Below, one piece after another: positions 34,031-43,603 of a DNA stretch of 64,000 nt. The notes beneath the pieces are model-generated. The model was given only the letters and a program-made list of their open reading frames with translations, ran no database searches and was not told where the DNA came from. Position numbers and translations under genes: made by a program. Each line of letters starts with the position of its first letter. Position 1 is the stretch's first letter. This stretch comes from Tenebrio molitor (lineage: Eukaryota; Arthropoda; Insecta; Coleoptera; Tenebrionidae): positions 15,996,001 through 16,060,000 of the forward strand of contig NC_091047.1 of NCBI RefSeq assembly GCF_963966145.1. The letters run 5' to 3'.

Positions 34031-34877
34031 AATGTGACTTTGAATGTGTTGTCTAGACTCTAGGACAACGGTTAACGAACCGTTGCAGGCAAGGATCTGC
34101 TCATTTTGCTTTAGGGCAGTTAAGAGGCAGTTTACAAAGGAGAAAAATGAGAATTTATGACAGTTAAAAACAGTAAAATATTTTACATATTGTGCAAGAA
34201 ATAAGTTCATGTAAAAGTAAAAAATGTAGGGCAAAACAAGTCGGGAAAAAAATCATTCATACAATAGGTATATTTTAATAACTCAAAATGGTTACCTTGT
34301 TAATAAAGCTGGAGTTAATCTTTAAATAACCCTACTAGAAAAGTTATGCTTGTTTACCAATTAAAGTTGATTTGTTTAAATATTCAACATAGTTTTGAAA
34401 TAGGTAGTCTTGATCTTTCTTCGGCATTAATTTGATCATAGATCTGATTGCTTCATCTCGCGTCTGAATGGTTGACGTATAGGACTGTAATTTCTTATTT
34501 CAGTTAGTTTCTATCCTTCATCTTTATGTGATAACTTATATTGTATGTTAAATATATTGGTCGTAAACTTAAGAGCACTTATCTTTAAGAAAGGATTTTT
34601 TTAATAATTAATTATTTAAATTGAGATGCACATACGACTTCGTTATTCTGAAAAGTGTTTTGTTCGTATCATACGATTTTGTTTTTCATGTGTTAATAAT
34701 GAAATGATATTAAAGAAGTTGTAAAAATGATATGTCTTTCGAACATTAAAAACTTAGAAAAACTAGAAATTCAAAATAATTAAAAAATGGCGTTTACGAC
34801 ATTGTAATTCTAAATGAACGATATGACAATCTCAAATTATTCTTGTCAAAAATATCGCACCTTCAGTTTTTGATAAA
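34031..34877. other. AT-rich intergenic stretch, nothing recognised
   Basis: No exon or repeat could be supported. Confidence 0.45.
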
Positions 34878-35121
34878 TACAGTGTGGAAATTTTAACTGG
34901 AATAAAATGTATAACTTGGACATAGGTAATTTTTGTAAAAAATCCCGAAACAGGTCGATTTTTGTTATTCCTTGCCCACATTTTGGCGTATGGTTTTTGC
35001 GTATCTGCTTCTGGAAGTTCGCAATCACCCATAACTTTTTTTTTTCAAATGGAAGGGTATCCCAAGTGATACCTCGTTTGAAAAGTTACTTAGTAAGGAA
35101 TACAATGCACTATTTGTTTCC
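34878..35121 (+). repeat. Family J-like end and first direct-repeat unit
   Basis: Starts 'TACAGTGTGGAAATTTT', the same terminus as the family J elements at 37816 and 53565. From 34911 it runs for about 210 bp nearly identical to 35558-35772, sharing 'GTAATTTTTGTAAAAAATCC' and 'CGAAACAGGTC'. Confidence 0.7.
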
Positions 35122-35182
35122 TGCATATTTTCAAAGCCTACGTACTAAAAAATAAAAACCCATTTTATAAGTTGAAGACTAT

Positions 35183-35372
35183 TTAATGCAACAAATGTTC
35201 AAAATGGACACCGTTTCTTTCTTGGCAAATTGCAAATCGGTAGTAACATGCATTCCTTACGTTTTGTAACATTTCCGGTGCGATTTGCCTCATTTTATGC
35301 CTAATACGTTGCTTAGAGTTTTTAATACTGTTAGGTAATATTGTCCTTTAGCATCCCTAATTTGATTTCCAA
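35183..35372 (-). pseudogene. C-terminal relic of an HFEHL-type transposase
   Basis: A minus-strand frame reads 'SKQRIRHKMRQIAPEMLQNV', then a short spacer, then 'RNGVHFEHLLH' and TAA at 35185-35183. This is the characteristic C-terminus of Tc1/mariner-group transposases that carry an N-terminal DUF4817-like HTH ('R...EMLQ.V......L..C....G.HFEHLL'). Upstream the frame shifts near 35345-35370 and no catalytic residues are recognisable. It lies between the two direct-repeat units. Confidence 0.75.
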
Positions 35373-35557
35373 TTCCATTTCCATCCTATTCCTTTCATTT
35401 TCCGTAGTGTTCAAGATCATCAGTCCGATTGACCTTGAGAAATTATAGAGAAGGGAAACCTTTTGAAAATCTCAAACAAGGGGAAACAAGGCAAAAAACC
35501 TAAAAAATACCTATCTATTTTTTTTTCGGATTATGATTTTAATACTATTATTAATTC

Positions 35558-35772
35558 ATAACTTGGACATTGGTAATTTTTGTAAAAAATCCCGAAACAG
35601 GTCAATTTTTGTTTTTGCCTGCTCATATTTTGACGTATATGGTTTTTGCATATCTGCTCCCGGAAGCTCGCAACAACCCCTAACTTTTTTTTTCAAATAG
35701 AAGGGTATGCCAAGTGACACCTCGTTTGAAAGCCCACTTCGCAAAGAATACAACGCACTATGTATTTGTTTC
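35558..35772 (+). repeat. Second direct-repeat unit
   Basis: Near-identical to 34911-35121; shared 'TTTTTGTAAAAAATCCCGAA' and 'ACCTCGTTTGAAA'. It leads straight into a Sailor-like coding remnant. Confidence 0.75.
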
Positions 35773-35812
35773 CTGTACCTGGAGTAACACTCTTGCTGTG
35801 TGCACTCCAGGT

Positions 35813-35941
35813 ATGTGGAAAAATTGTATTACACACTGCGAAACATTAATACAAATTGATTGGGAAAAGCTGATAGACACCGTTCCGATAGCTGATATTT
35901 CTCCAATCATTATCTCTCTTGGTGACTCTGATGATGAGTAG
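35813..35941 (+). pseudogene. C-terminal remnant of a Sailor-like transposase
   Basis: A 42-codon stretch reads 'MWKNCITHCETLIQIDWEKL' and ends 'ISPIIISLGDSDDE' then TAG. It aligns with the last ~50 residues of the spliced transposase at 24396-26056 ('NWKKCIEHSKKIE ... PELIISLQDSSSD'), including the acidic tail. It is a different, diverged copy, not a recent duplicate. Immediately upstream, 'TACCTGGAGT' and 'ACTCCAGGTA' form a perfect 10-bp inverted repeat around 18 bp, like a miniature insertion scar. The rest of the gene is absent. Confidence 0.65.
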
Positions 35942-36003
35942 AGCGGGGATTTCTAGCTATTATGCCAGACGTGATTTTTAATTGCAGGGTAATTTTAAAT
36001 TTA

Positions 36004-36178
36004 TACAGGGTGATTTACGAGGAATAATGAGCCCGACGGAATAGAAAATGCAACCCGCAATTCATAAGGAGAAAAACCCGGACATTTACCGCTTCGATGT
36101 CCGGCTTTTTGTTGCAATGTATTCTGGGTTGCATTTTTTATTCCGTCGGACTCATTATTCCTCGTAAATCACCCTGTA
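36004..36178. mobile_element. MITE, family G, copy 2
   Basis: 175 bp. TIRs start 'TACAGGGTGATTTACGAGG' and extend through 'AATAATGAGCCCGACGGAAT' to 'ATGCAACCC', about 50 bp per arm. The centre has a second small hairpin on 'CCGGACAT' and 'ATGTCCGG'. Confidence 0.88.
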
Positions 36179-36382
36179 TAACAGGGTTATTCACGAGAAG
36201 GGTACTTCTGAATTTTTATTTTGCCGCAACCAACAATACCAATGGCTACTAAATCAAATGTGTTATTTCTTTTAAATTAGAAATCAAAGTAAGTTGGGTA
36301 GATTTGTCAGAAATGTCAGATTGGCAGATAACCTGTATTAATGTTAATGTAAAAGGTGTTCGAAGTGTCTACCATCGGCTTG

Positions 36383-36607
36383 TACAGTTGGCTTCAACAA
36401 AAACGGGAACTGTCAGAAAAAGTTCTGCAGATTTTATTAAATTTTTATAGTTTGAAACGGCCTTTTAGAATTTAGGTTAAAAAACTGCACTTATGTGTCA
36501 GAAATACTACTGCCAAACAGACACAAATTGACATAAATTGCCAAATTAAATTTCCAATTCACATTAGGTCAAATTTCATTTCCAGTTTTTTTTTGAAGCC
36601 AACTGTA
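36383..36607. mobile_element. MITE, family E, copy 2 (nested)
   Basis: 225 bp with ends 'TACAGTTGGCTTCAACAAA' and the inverse ending 'TTTGAAGCCAACTGTA'. It is inserted at a TA within the transposase remnant of the family I element. Confidence 0.85.
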
Positions 36608-36690
36608 AACATCCGCAGAGGCGACAGAATTCTTTCCACACTCTCCATAAATGAGGAGCATGTCAGTTTTTTCATCATTGTAAAAACAAA
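36608..36690 (-). pseudogene. DUF4817-like transposase HTH fragment (in element I)
   Basis: The minus-strand frame reads 'NDEKTDMLLIYGECGKNS' then 'VASADV'. This is the first helix pair of the DUF4817-type N-terminal domain of insect transposases. Removing the nested MITE would let the frame continue with 'YKPMVDTSNTF' on the far side (36382 downward). The remainder of the transposase is deleted. Confidence 0.7.
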
Positions 36691-36853
36691 TTTTTCGAAT
36701 TGACAAAGATTTTTTGGTTTAACGTCAAAGAGCCATCGTGAATTCGGTTATAATTATTTTCAAAATTTGAAATCAAGATATTGTTGCAATGTGTATAATG
36801 GATTGCGGCAAAAAGAAATTCAGAAATACCCCTCTCGTGAATAACCCTGTATG

Positions 36854-37685
36854 TACAGGATTATTCACATAAGATGATGAGCCTGATCAGGTAAAAATGC
36901 AACCCAAAATACACTTTACAAAGCATTCATTGTGTTTTGGTATTCAAAAATTAAATCAGGAATCCGAGTAGGTAATTTGGTGATTTGAAAGGTATATCTG
37001 TCATTGCATTTTTTGTTCATATTTAGTATTGTTAGTAGTTAGGTTTCCGAACGGTGACAGAACCGATATGATCATACTTACCCATTACTTTTGTGATTTT
37101 AATCCCTTATTATTCTTATTAAATCATATCGCGTGTTCAAATGAAATCCTGGGCTGAGTAGGCGTTGGAAAAATTAAACCGTTTCCTTGTTTAGAACAGT
37201 GTAAAGTTTGAATTTCCCGCCGTTTGACACGTTCATGTTTAATCGGGACATAATTGAACATGTTTGTTTTCAGCAAAGGGTGCCCTTAGATATTTGCTTC
37301 GAGAATAACAATCGTTAAGTTATTCTTTTTTTAATGTTGAACATTGCAAAGGAAGAAAAAAGAAAGATTTTTTTGGTTCTAAATTTTAGGTTAGCTGTCA
37401 ACATGCTCCAATTAATCTACGCTTTAAAAAAGCACAACAATTGACGGTTTCCAACGCCTTCCCAGCCCAGGATTTCATTTGAACGCGCGATATGTTGTTG
37501 AGAGAGGTAGGTATTTTTCTGTCAGAACTTGACATTCATTTGGCTGACGTTAAAAGCTATCTATGTTTTATGTGCATTACGATAATGCTGGATAATGTAA
37601 TAGGGATCGAGATTGCTTTGTGAATTGCCTTTTGGGTTGCATTTTTACCTGGTTAGGCTCGTCATCTTACGTGAATAACCCTGTA
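36854..37685. mobile_element. TIR element, family H, with an inner inverted-repeat element
   Basis: 832 bp. Ends 'TACAGGATTATTCACATAAG' and the near-inverse 'CTTACGTGAATAACCCTGTA', followed inward by 'ATGATGAGCCTGATCAGGT' and 'AAAATGCAACCCAAAA' with their mirrors. The ends are related to families I and G. An inner element occupies 37124-37494. Confidence 0.85.
37124..37494. mobile_element. Nested inverted-repeat element in element H
   Basis: 371 bp bounded by 'CATATCGCGTGTTCAAATGA' and its near-inverse 'CATTTGAACGCGCGATATG'. Each arm continues through 'AATCCTGGGCTG' for about 45 bp. No coding remnant. Confidence 0.8.
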
Positions 37686-37815
37686 TAGTCGTTTTCAATG
37701 ACATCCGTGCTGTCAATATGACAGTATGTTGGCATCATTTGCTGTTTGTTTTTAATTTTAATTTTGAATTTCCTAATTTGGTAATTTACCTTGACGCGGC
37801 AAATTGACAAATATA

Positions 37816-38695
37816 TACAGTGTGGAAATTACTTATGGAATAAATTCAGTAACTTCAAAACTAATGACATTTGCGGAAAACGCTGAAACAGGTCAATTTT
37901 TGTTTTTAATAATGCTTATTCTAAGTTACTTCACTTGTTCATGACGTCATCCATTTTTGAGCTATGACGTCATCACCAATTTTCTTAAATGACAACCCCC
38001 ACTTTTTTCTTCTCTATCTGATAGACCTTCCTACTACCTAAAGTACCTAAACGATGAATGAAAAAAATTGGTACCTTACATAAAAAAATTTTTGAGAAAG
38101 TAACAAATTTTATTTCAAAAATTTAATTTAATTTTTAATGTACTTATTTTTTTCTCTATGTGGTTATTTAAAATCAAGGGTTTACTTTAACAGACCAAAC
38201 AATTTAGAAGATTTATGACAGAGAATTGGCGCTGAAATGGAACAAATCAGCCCTGATATTATTGAGCGCGGTGTACAGTGCCAAAAGTTGGCGGGGGATA
38301 ATTTCAACATTTGCGTTACATTTTATTGTTAACCTTAGATGTTTGTTCGTTTCTGTTTAAGGTCAGTTAAAATTTTTACATTAAAAATTAAATTAAATTC
38401 TTGAAGTAAAATTTGTAATTTTCTCAAAAAAATTGTCATCTAAGGTACCAATTTTTTTCATTAATCGTTTAGGTAGTAGTAAGGTCTATCAGAAAAAGAA
38501 GAAAAAAGTCAGTGTTGTCATTTAAAAAAAAATGGTGATGACGTGATAACTCAAAAATGGATGACGTCATGAACAAGTGAAGCAACTTAAAATAAGCACC
38601 ATGAGAAATAAAAATCGACCTGTTTCAGCGTTTTTGACAAATGTCATTAGTTTTGAAATTACTGAATTTATTCCATAAGTGGTTTCCACACTGTA
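37816..38695. mobile_element. Fold-back element, family J, copy 1
   Basis: 880 bp with arms of more than 250 bp. The outer end 'TACAGTGTGGAAATTACTT' is mirrored at 38680-38695. Further inward, 'AACGCTGAAACAGGTC', 'TTGTTCATGACGTCATCC' and 'GGTACCTTACATAAAAAAAT' pair with their inverses. A second copy lies at 53565-54388. Confidence 0.88.
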
Positions 38696-38721
38696 TATTA
38701 ATACGTGAAGGAAAACCTTTG

Positions 38722-39083
38722 TACTATGGCGGACAATAAATTTAGGCCAGCCTGTCATTGAGTTGACATCAAAATGTGAAGCTGGCATTATGTTCAACTA
38801 ACCCCATTTTCGATTTTCGTCATTCTTGTCATCGTGACAGCGATAATCAAAATTAAAATTGGGAAAAGAAGCGTGCACCAGAGAGAAGTGCTACTACAAA
38901 TCAGTTATGCTAGTGCGTCATGATCTGTAAGTTACGAAAAAGGCAAAGGAAACGCCAAACAGCTTGAAAACCTTCAGTTTGAGAAACTGACACATCAGTC
39001 GTAATGACAATAAATGGTCGCTTGCATTGACTTTTTTGAAATGTCAGAACTTTGCCTGCCTAAATTTATTGTCCGCCATAGTA
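38722..39083. mobile_element. MITE sharing Tc1-type termini
   Basis: 362 bp with perfect 27-bp TIRs starting 'TACTATGGCGGACAATAAAT'. The outer 15 bases match the ends of the Tc1 element at 29065-30656, which may have supplied transposase for this family. Confidence 0.88.
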
Positions 39084-39184
39084 CCCCTTTTTAAGCAAAT
39101 TGCGCGCACGGAGGAGTGTGAGATTTGGCATAGTTAAAGTTTATGTGGAGAAGGAGTGCAGAAAAATAAAATTAAATTAAAATA

Positions 39185-39890
39185 TACAGAGTGTCCCCCA
39201 AAAAAGAGACAAATCCATAGCTCCCTTATTTATCGGAGGATTTTAATTATCTATACACCAAAATAAATGGTTGTGAATAAGCTACAAAATGGCGTACTAA
39301 ATTCACGTAAACCCAAATTGCTTCAAGGTTAAACTGTCAAAATATTTTTTTCAAATACGGACACATACTTTTTTTAGTAATTCTGATTTTTAGTCTGAAA
39401 ACAATAATGTATGACATGTGTAACCTCATATAAGAAAAAAATTTAAAAAAATAACACTACATTTTGAAACAAATGACGAGCACCAAGCGAGAAGCTATCA
39501 AAATTCATTGCGTTACAATGTAATAAATTAACCAAATTAAGTTAGTTGAAAAAACAAATTACAGATATGTAATAACATTTGGGATTGCACGTACAGAGCA
39601 CAGTTTAAGCATCGACGATAGTAGCATTTTTTAACTTTTTTTTGTATTTTGGGTAGGCAAGTGTACACTTGTGATACACTATTCTCTTTAGAATAAAAAT
39701 CTCTATCAGAGGTGTTAAAAAAATTATCTGCTTGCATTTGAAAAAAATTTTTTTGACAGTTTAGCCCTGAAGCCCTTGAAGGACCTATATGTGAATTTAT
39801 TAGGGCATTTTGTAGCCTATTTAGAGCCATTTAATTTGGTGTATAAATAATTAAAATCCTCCGATAAATAAAGGAGTTATGGGACACTCC
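39185..39890. mobile_element. Fold-back element, family M, copy 2
   Basis: 706 bp. The left end 'TACAGAGTGTCCCCCAAAA' and following 'ATAGCTCCCTTATTTATCG' mirror 'ATAAATAAAGGAGTTATGGG' and 'ACACTC' at the right end. Arms of about 200 bp are related to 32119-32789. Confidence 0.85.
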
Positions 39891-40551
39891 AAGAGGAAGT
39901 TTACTTAGATTATTCATAAAAAAAAACTCTTCGGAGTGAAATACAAAATTCTTTGACTATTAGTGGTTTGCCACCACATAAGTTAGTATTGAACGTTAAT
40001 TGCACGTTTTACTGATCCGAAACTTAAATACAAAGGAAGCATTAGTCTATGGAACAACAACACGCATCAAGTTTATGTATCGCAATGCTATTGATTGCGA
40101 AGTTTTAACTGGAACCGAACGCAATAAGAGAATTTTGATTCCACGTACCTATAAATTTAACATATTCAGGTACTATTTTACCATTTAATTAATTTAATTT
40201 TTCAAAGAAGTCAATTTCCAATTATAGCTGCATTTGTGATGACAATAAATAAGTCTCAAAACCAAACATTCGAAAAAATTGGAATTTTATTGAGGCAACC
40301 AGTTTTCAATTGTACGTCGCAGCAAGTAGAGTTCGATCATTCAATGATTTGAAATTTTATATTTCCGAAATAACGGCCACGAGCATTTAGCAAACGATGA
40401 AATTTTATTTTAAGTTCAATGGACAACATTATTTTTTTAACCGCCCGGTTTTTTTGTTTCAATAAAAAATATAGGTATAAAAAATACGAAACACGTTATT
40501 TTAGGGAAAACGGACATGAAATTACTATTTGGAAATGCTGGACTTCCAGCA

Positions 40552-40639
40552 TTCTGAACGATTGTGATCAGGTTTGCAATTATTTTCTTCATTACTTAAT
40601 GAAGAAAATAATTGCAAACCTGATCACAATCGTTCTGAA
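40552..40639. repeat. 88-bp near-perfect palindrome
   Basis: Two arms of 39 perfectly complementary bases plus 3 more beyond a single mismatch, with a 2-bp loop. Each arm carries 'GATTGTGATCAGGTTTGC' and 'TTTTCTTCATTA'. It joins the inner end of the MITE-like repeat at 40597-40842. Confidence 0.9.
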
Positions 40640-40842
40640 TTATTATGCCAATGGCTAGGAAAAGGCAAATAATGAAAATCTTTTTTATATTTAAAATAAA
40701 TGAGATCAAAGCTGCACCTTTTGAGCCCCCATATCTTCAAATTTAAGAGGTATAGAACTTTTTTATTATTTTTCTCATTATTTTCTAACATGAGTTGACA
40801 TTGCCCCATTGAGTTGTTCCGCGAATTTTGGGGCACCCAGTA
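40597..40842 (-). mobile_element. MITE half, family O, copy 1
   Basis: On the minus strand it starts 'TACTGGGTGCCCCAAAATTC' and runs through 'GCGGAACAACTCAATGGGG' and 'GGCTCAAAAGGTGCAGCTTT'. The copy at 56949-57215 is collinear. The family's opposite terminus was not found in either place. Confidence 0.75.
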
Positions 40843-41063
40843 TAATTTGAAAAAGATAGGCAAATTAACTGTGTAGCCTTGGCGAAACCTGGCCAATATA
40901 ACAATAAAAAAAACCTAAGAAAATTTAAAAAAACGCGTTATTGTTTTTTAAATATGGCATAGCCAAACTATACCTCATTTTTCCTATGGTTCGTATTTTT
41001 CAAATAACTCGAAAATTAGTGCATAATAACGTATTTGTAAACGCTCGCAGCTGACGTAATAGA

Positions 41064-41315
41064 ACAAAATTCAAAAAAAATTATATGCGATAATTTATTA
41101 TAGAGGCATACTCTTTGATAAAAAAAAAACCTCAGTAACGTTCAAACTTAAAAATTTAATGAAAACGGTCGAATTTCGACCGCTGGGTGACAAAATTCAA
41201 AAAAAAATTATATGCGATAATTTATTATAGAGGCATACTCTTTGATAAAAAAAAACCTCAGTAACGTTCAAACTTAAAAATTTAATGAAAACGGTCGAAT
41301 TTCGACCGCTGGGTG
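41064..41315 (+). repeat. Tandem duplication, two 126-bp units
   Basis: Units at 41064-41189 and 41190-41315 are identical except for single-base differences in A-runs. Each contains 'TTATATGCGATAATTTATTA', 'GAGGCATACTCTTTG' and a small palindrome 'CGGTCGAATTTCGACCG'. Noncoding. Confidence 0.92.
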
Positions 41316-41762
41316 ACCTCTAGTTCAAATTATTATCTATCATTTCCAACAAATCAAAGAAAATATGTAGTCTGATTTGGAATCCGAGGATGACATAGTT
41401 TAACCATCTTTTACAGTTTTACACCATGTTGAAGTTTATTATTTATTGTTGATGTTTCACGAAATATAAATTTTCTTTTACCATAACCTCAATTTCTTGT
41501 TTGACATTTTTTAAACTAGGATTTGCTTATACTCTGAATATTGGTTATGGATTTGTGTGTACAATCTGCATCAACATATTAATGACACTTACAACACGGA
41601 TGTCGTTGAAAACAACTATATTGCAGTTGTAACAAATGGAGTCATTGATAAAAAAAACTTGTGCCTATTCTTTTCTTTGTGCTATTTAGGTGCTCATTTA
41701 TATTTTTTTTTTTATTGGTAACCAATTTTGCTCATTTAAAACACGCCTGAGCGTGTATACCT

Positions 41763-42160
41763 ATAAATCACGACCTGCTGTATAATAACCGGCCTGTTCA
41801 TTTCATTAAAAAAGCATTGCGAAAATGTTTCCGAGAAAGAGCCAATTTTCGCCGATGAGGGCGCCACAGTACGGGTGCTTCTAAAGAATAAAAATGCGGA
41901 AAATCTGTTTAGAAATGATTTTAGAGTTAAGATTGAGTACAGTAAGTTCATATTTTCTTTCTAAAACAGTACTGAATACAATTGTATTTTTGTATTTTTG
42001 ATTTTAAATTCGAATGTCATTTGAACGAGAAAAACTGGATGACAAAAACTTAAGATGAATAATATCCCCAAAAAGCGCCCGTACACTAGCGCTCTGCGGG
42101 GATCACTCAAAAATTACACTTTTGAACAGGCCGGTTATAATACAGCAGGTCGTGATATAA
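41763..42160. mobile_element. MITE, family Q
   Basis: 398 bp with about 35-bp TIRs: 'ATCACGACCTGCTGTATAAT' and 'AACCGGCCTGTTCA', with the inverse at 42124-42156. It directly abuts the next element. Confidence 0.85.
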
Positions 42161-42161
42161 A

Positions 42162-42835
42162 TACAGGGTCTCCCAGAACTGGCGGACCAAAATAATACGG
42201 TGAATTCATCATCTTCTGGGAATAATAGGAAAAATGTTTAAAAAAATCTATCTTAAATAGTGATTAGGAAAGAAGCAATTTAAACTGACCAATGCTGTTG
42301 TTGATGTTAAGTTACCTATTAATTAGTTTTCCTGCTTTATTTGCAACTATGGATACATTTCAAATGATGCATATGCATTGTTGGGTATCCGCATTGTTTG
42401 TGCAATGACGGACGTTTTTAGGTTATAGTATTTTTCAGGTTATAGTATTTCTGCTAGGATGTTCCCTACTGGGAAAACGAACTGTGTACTCCTGAGGAGC
42501 AACTGTGGCACTCTCATCACACTGTCCATATAAGACAAGCATATCAAAATACTCTGAAGCGGTAAACATTACGCGTTTTTAATGACTTGTCAGAATTGTC
42601 AGAAATAATTTATTATGACATAATATTCAATTATAATGTCTTTGCAACAATCAAATTTGTTTCGATAGTTACCAATATAATTTTTTAAGGTAATTTTATA
42701 TCTACACGCGATTGGTCAATTAAAAACGTTCTTATTTAAAATCCAATGAGGATGGATTTTTTTAAATATTTTTCCTATTATTGCCAGAAGATTTCACCGT
42801 ATTATTTTGGTCCGCCAGTTCTAGGAGACCCTGTA
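42162..42835. mobile_element. TIR element, family R, with transposase remnant
   Basis: 674 bp. Ends 'TACAGGGTCTCCCAGAACTG' and 'GCGGACCAAAATAATACGG' are mirrored at 42787-42835. The interior encodes a DUF4817-like HTH on the minus strand, so the element is an internal-deletion derivative of an autonomous transposon. Confidence 0.88.
42446..42569 (-). pseudogene. DUF4817-like transposase HTH fragment (in element R)
   Basis: Starts at an ATG (42569) and reads 'MFTASEYFDMLVLYGQCD', then 'ESATVAPQEYTVRFPSREHP'. This is the start of a DUF4817-type transposase: '..Y.DML.IYG.C..N...A...Y..RFP.R..P'. The open frame is continuous over about 40 codons, but the remainder of the transposase (HTH part 2, catalytic domain, HFEHL C-terminus) is missing. 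The position and orientation near one end of the element fit an internally deleted transposon. Confidence 0.78.
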
Positions 42836-43015
42836 TATAAATCGAACTTTAAAAAACGCTCTTTTCCATGGCAACATCGCACGTTTTCCATGGAAACATC
42901 ACCAACCCGAGAGGACCGGAGAAACGTGAAGTCTAAATGTTACTCATGTAACATTTAAAAAAAAAAATATCGTAAAGTATTCGTGGATAACTGGTCTTTA
43001 AAACACTCGGTATAA

Positions 43016-43272
43016 TACCGGGTGATTTTAAAAGATTGTGACTTATTTTCTTAAGTTGAGAACATTTTTCATAAATTATTTTGGCAAACTTGATATCTTG
43101 ATCAAAACATTGGCGTACGTACATCATTTTGACATTTTATGTATTAATAAATTGTGCCAAATAGGCGAGGACGCCTATGTTTATGTCAACTATCACATTA
43201 AAAAGCAGAATAACCAACAATAATATTACCAACCTATGAAAAAAAGTCACAATCATTTAAAATCACCCGGTA
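43016..43272. mobile_element. MITE, family S
   Basis: 257 bp with TIRs 'TACCGGGTGATTTTAAAAGA' plus 'TTGTGACTT' and the inverse at 43246-43272. Confidence 0.88.
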
Positions 43273-43398
43273 TAAATGATTGAAATTTATTTTGTTATGT
43301 GGTAACACATTTGAAATCTTTAGTTGGCAACATCGTTGGCATGACACACGTAATTTTTAAAATTAAAACAAACGTCAAAAAAATTTAAATCGACAATG

Positions 43399-43603
43399 TA
43401 CGGTCGGTGGACAAATAAAACTGGGACACTTAAAATTTAATCTATGTAAATCAGACCATTGAATTGTCAATATATTTGTCAGTGTCTATATAATATGTCA
43501 TACCAAAGTTAACCTATTTGTGATAAAGCCGTAATGCAAATTTGTAAATTTTGACTTATGTGATTGTCATTTTTGTCCCAGTTTTATTTGTCCATCGACT
43601 GTA
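43399..43603. mobile_element. MITE, family D
   Basis: 205 bp with ends 'TACGGTCGGTGGACAAATAA' plus 'AACTGGGACA' and the near-inverse at 43574-43603. A solitary end of the same family lies at about 11798. Confidence 0.85.

Larger units (their letters stand above)
36179..36851. mobile_element. TIR element, family I, carrying a nested MITE
   Basis: Ends 'ACAGGGTTATTCACGAGAAG' and the inverse 'CTCTCGTGAATAACCCTGTA', with inner 'AAATTCAGAAATACCC' pairing. A family E MITE (36383-36607) sits inside. A scrap of a DUF4817-like HTH is encoded next to it on the minus strand. Confidence 0.85.
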
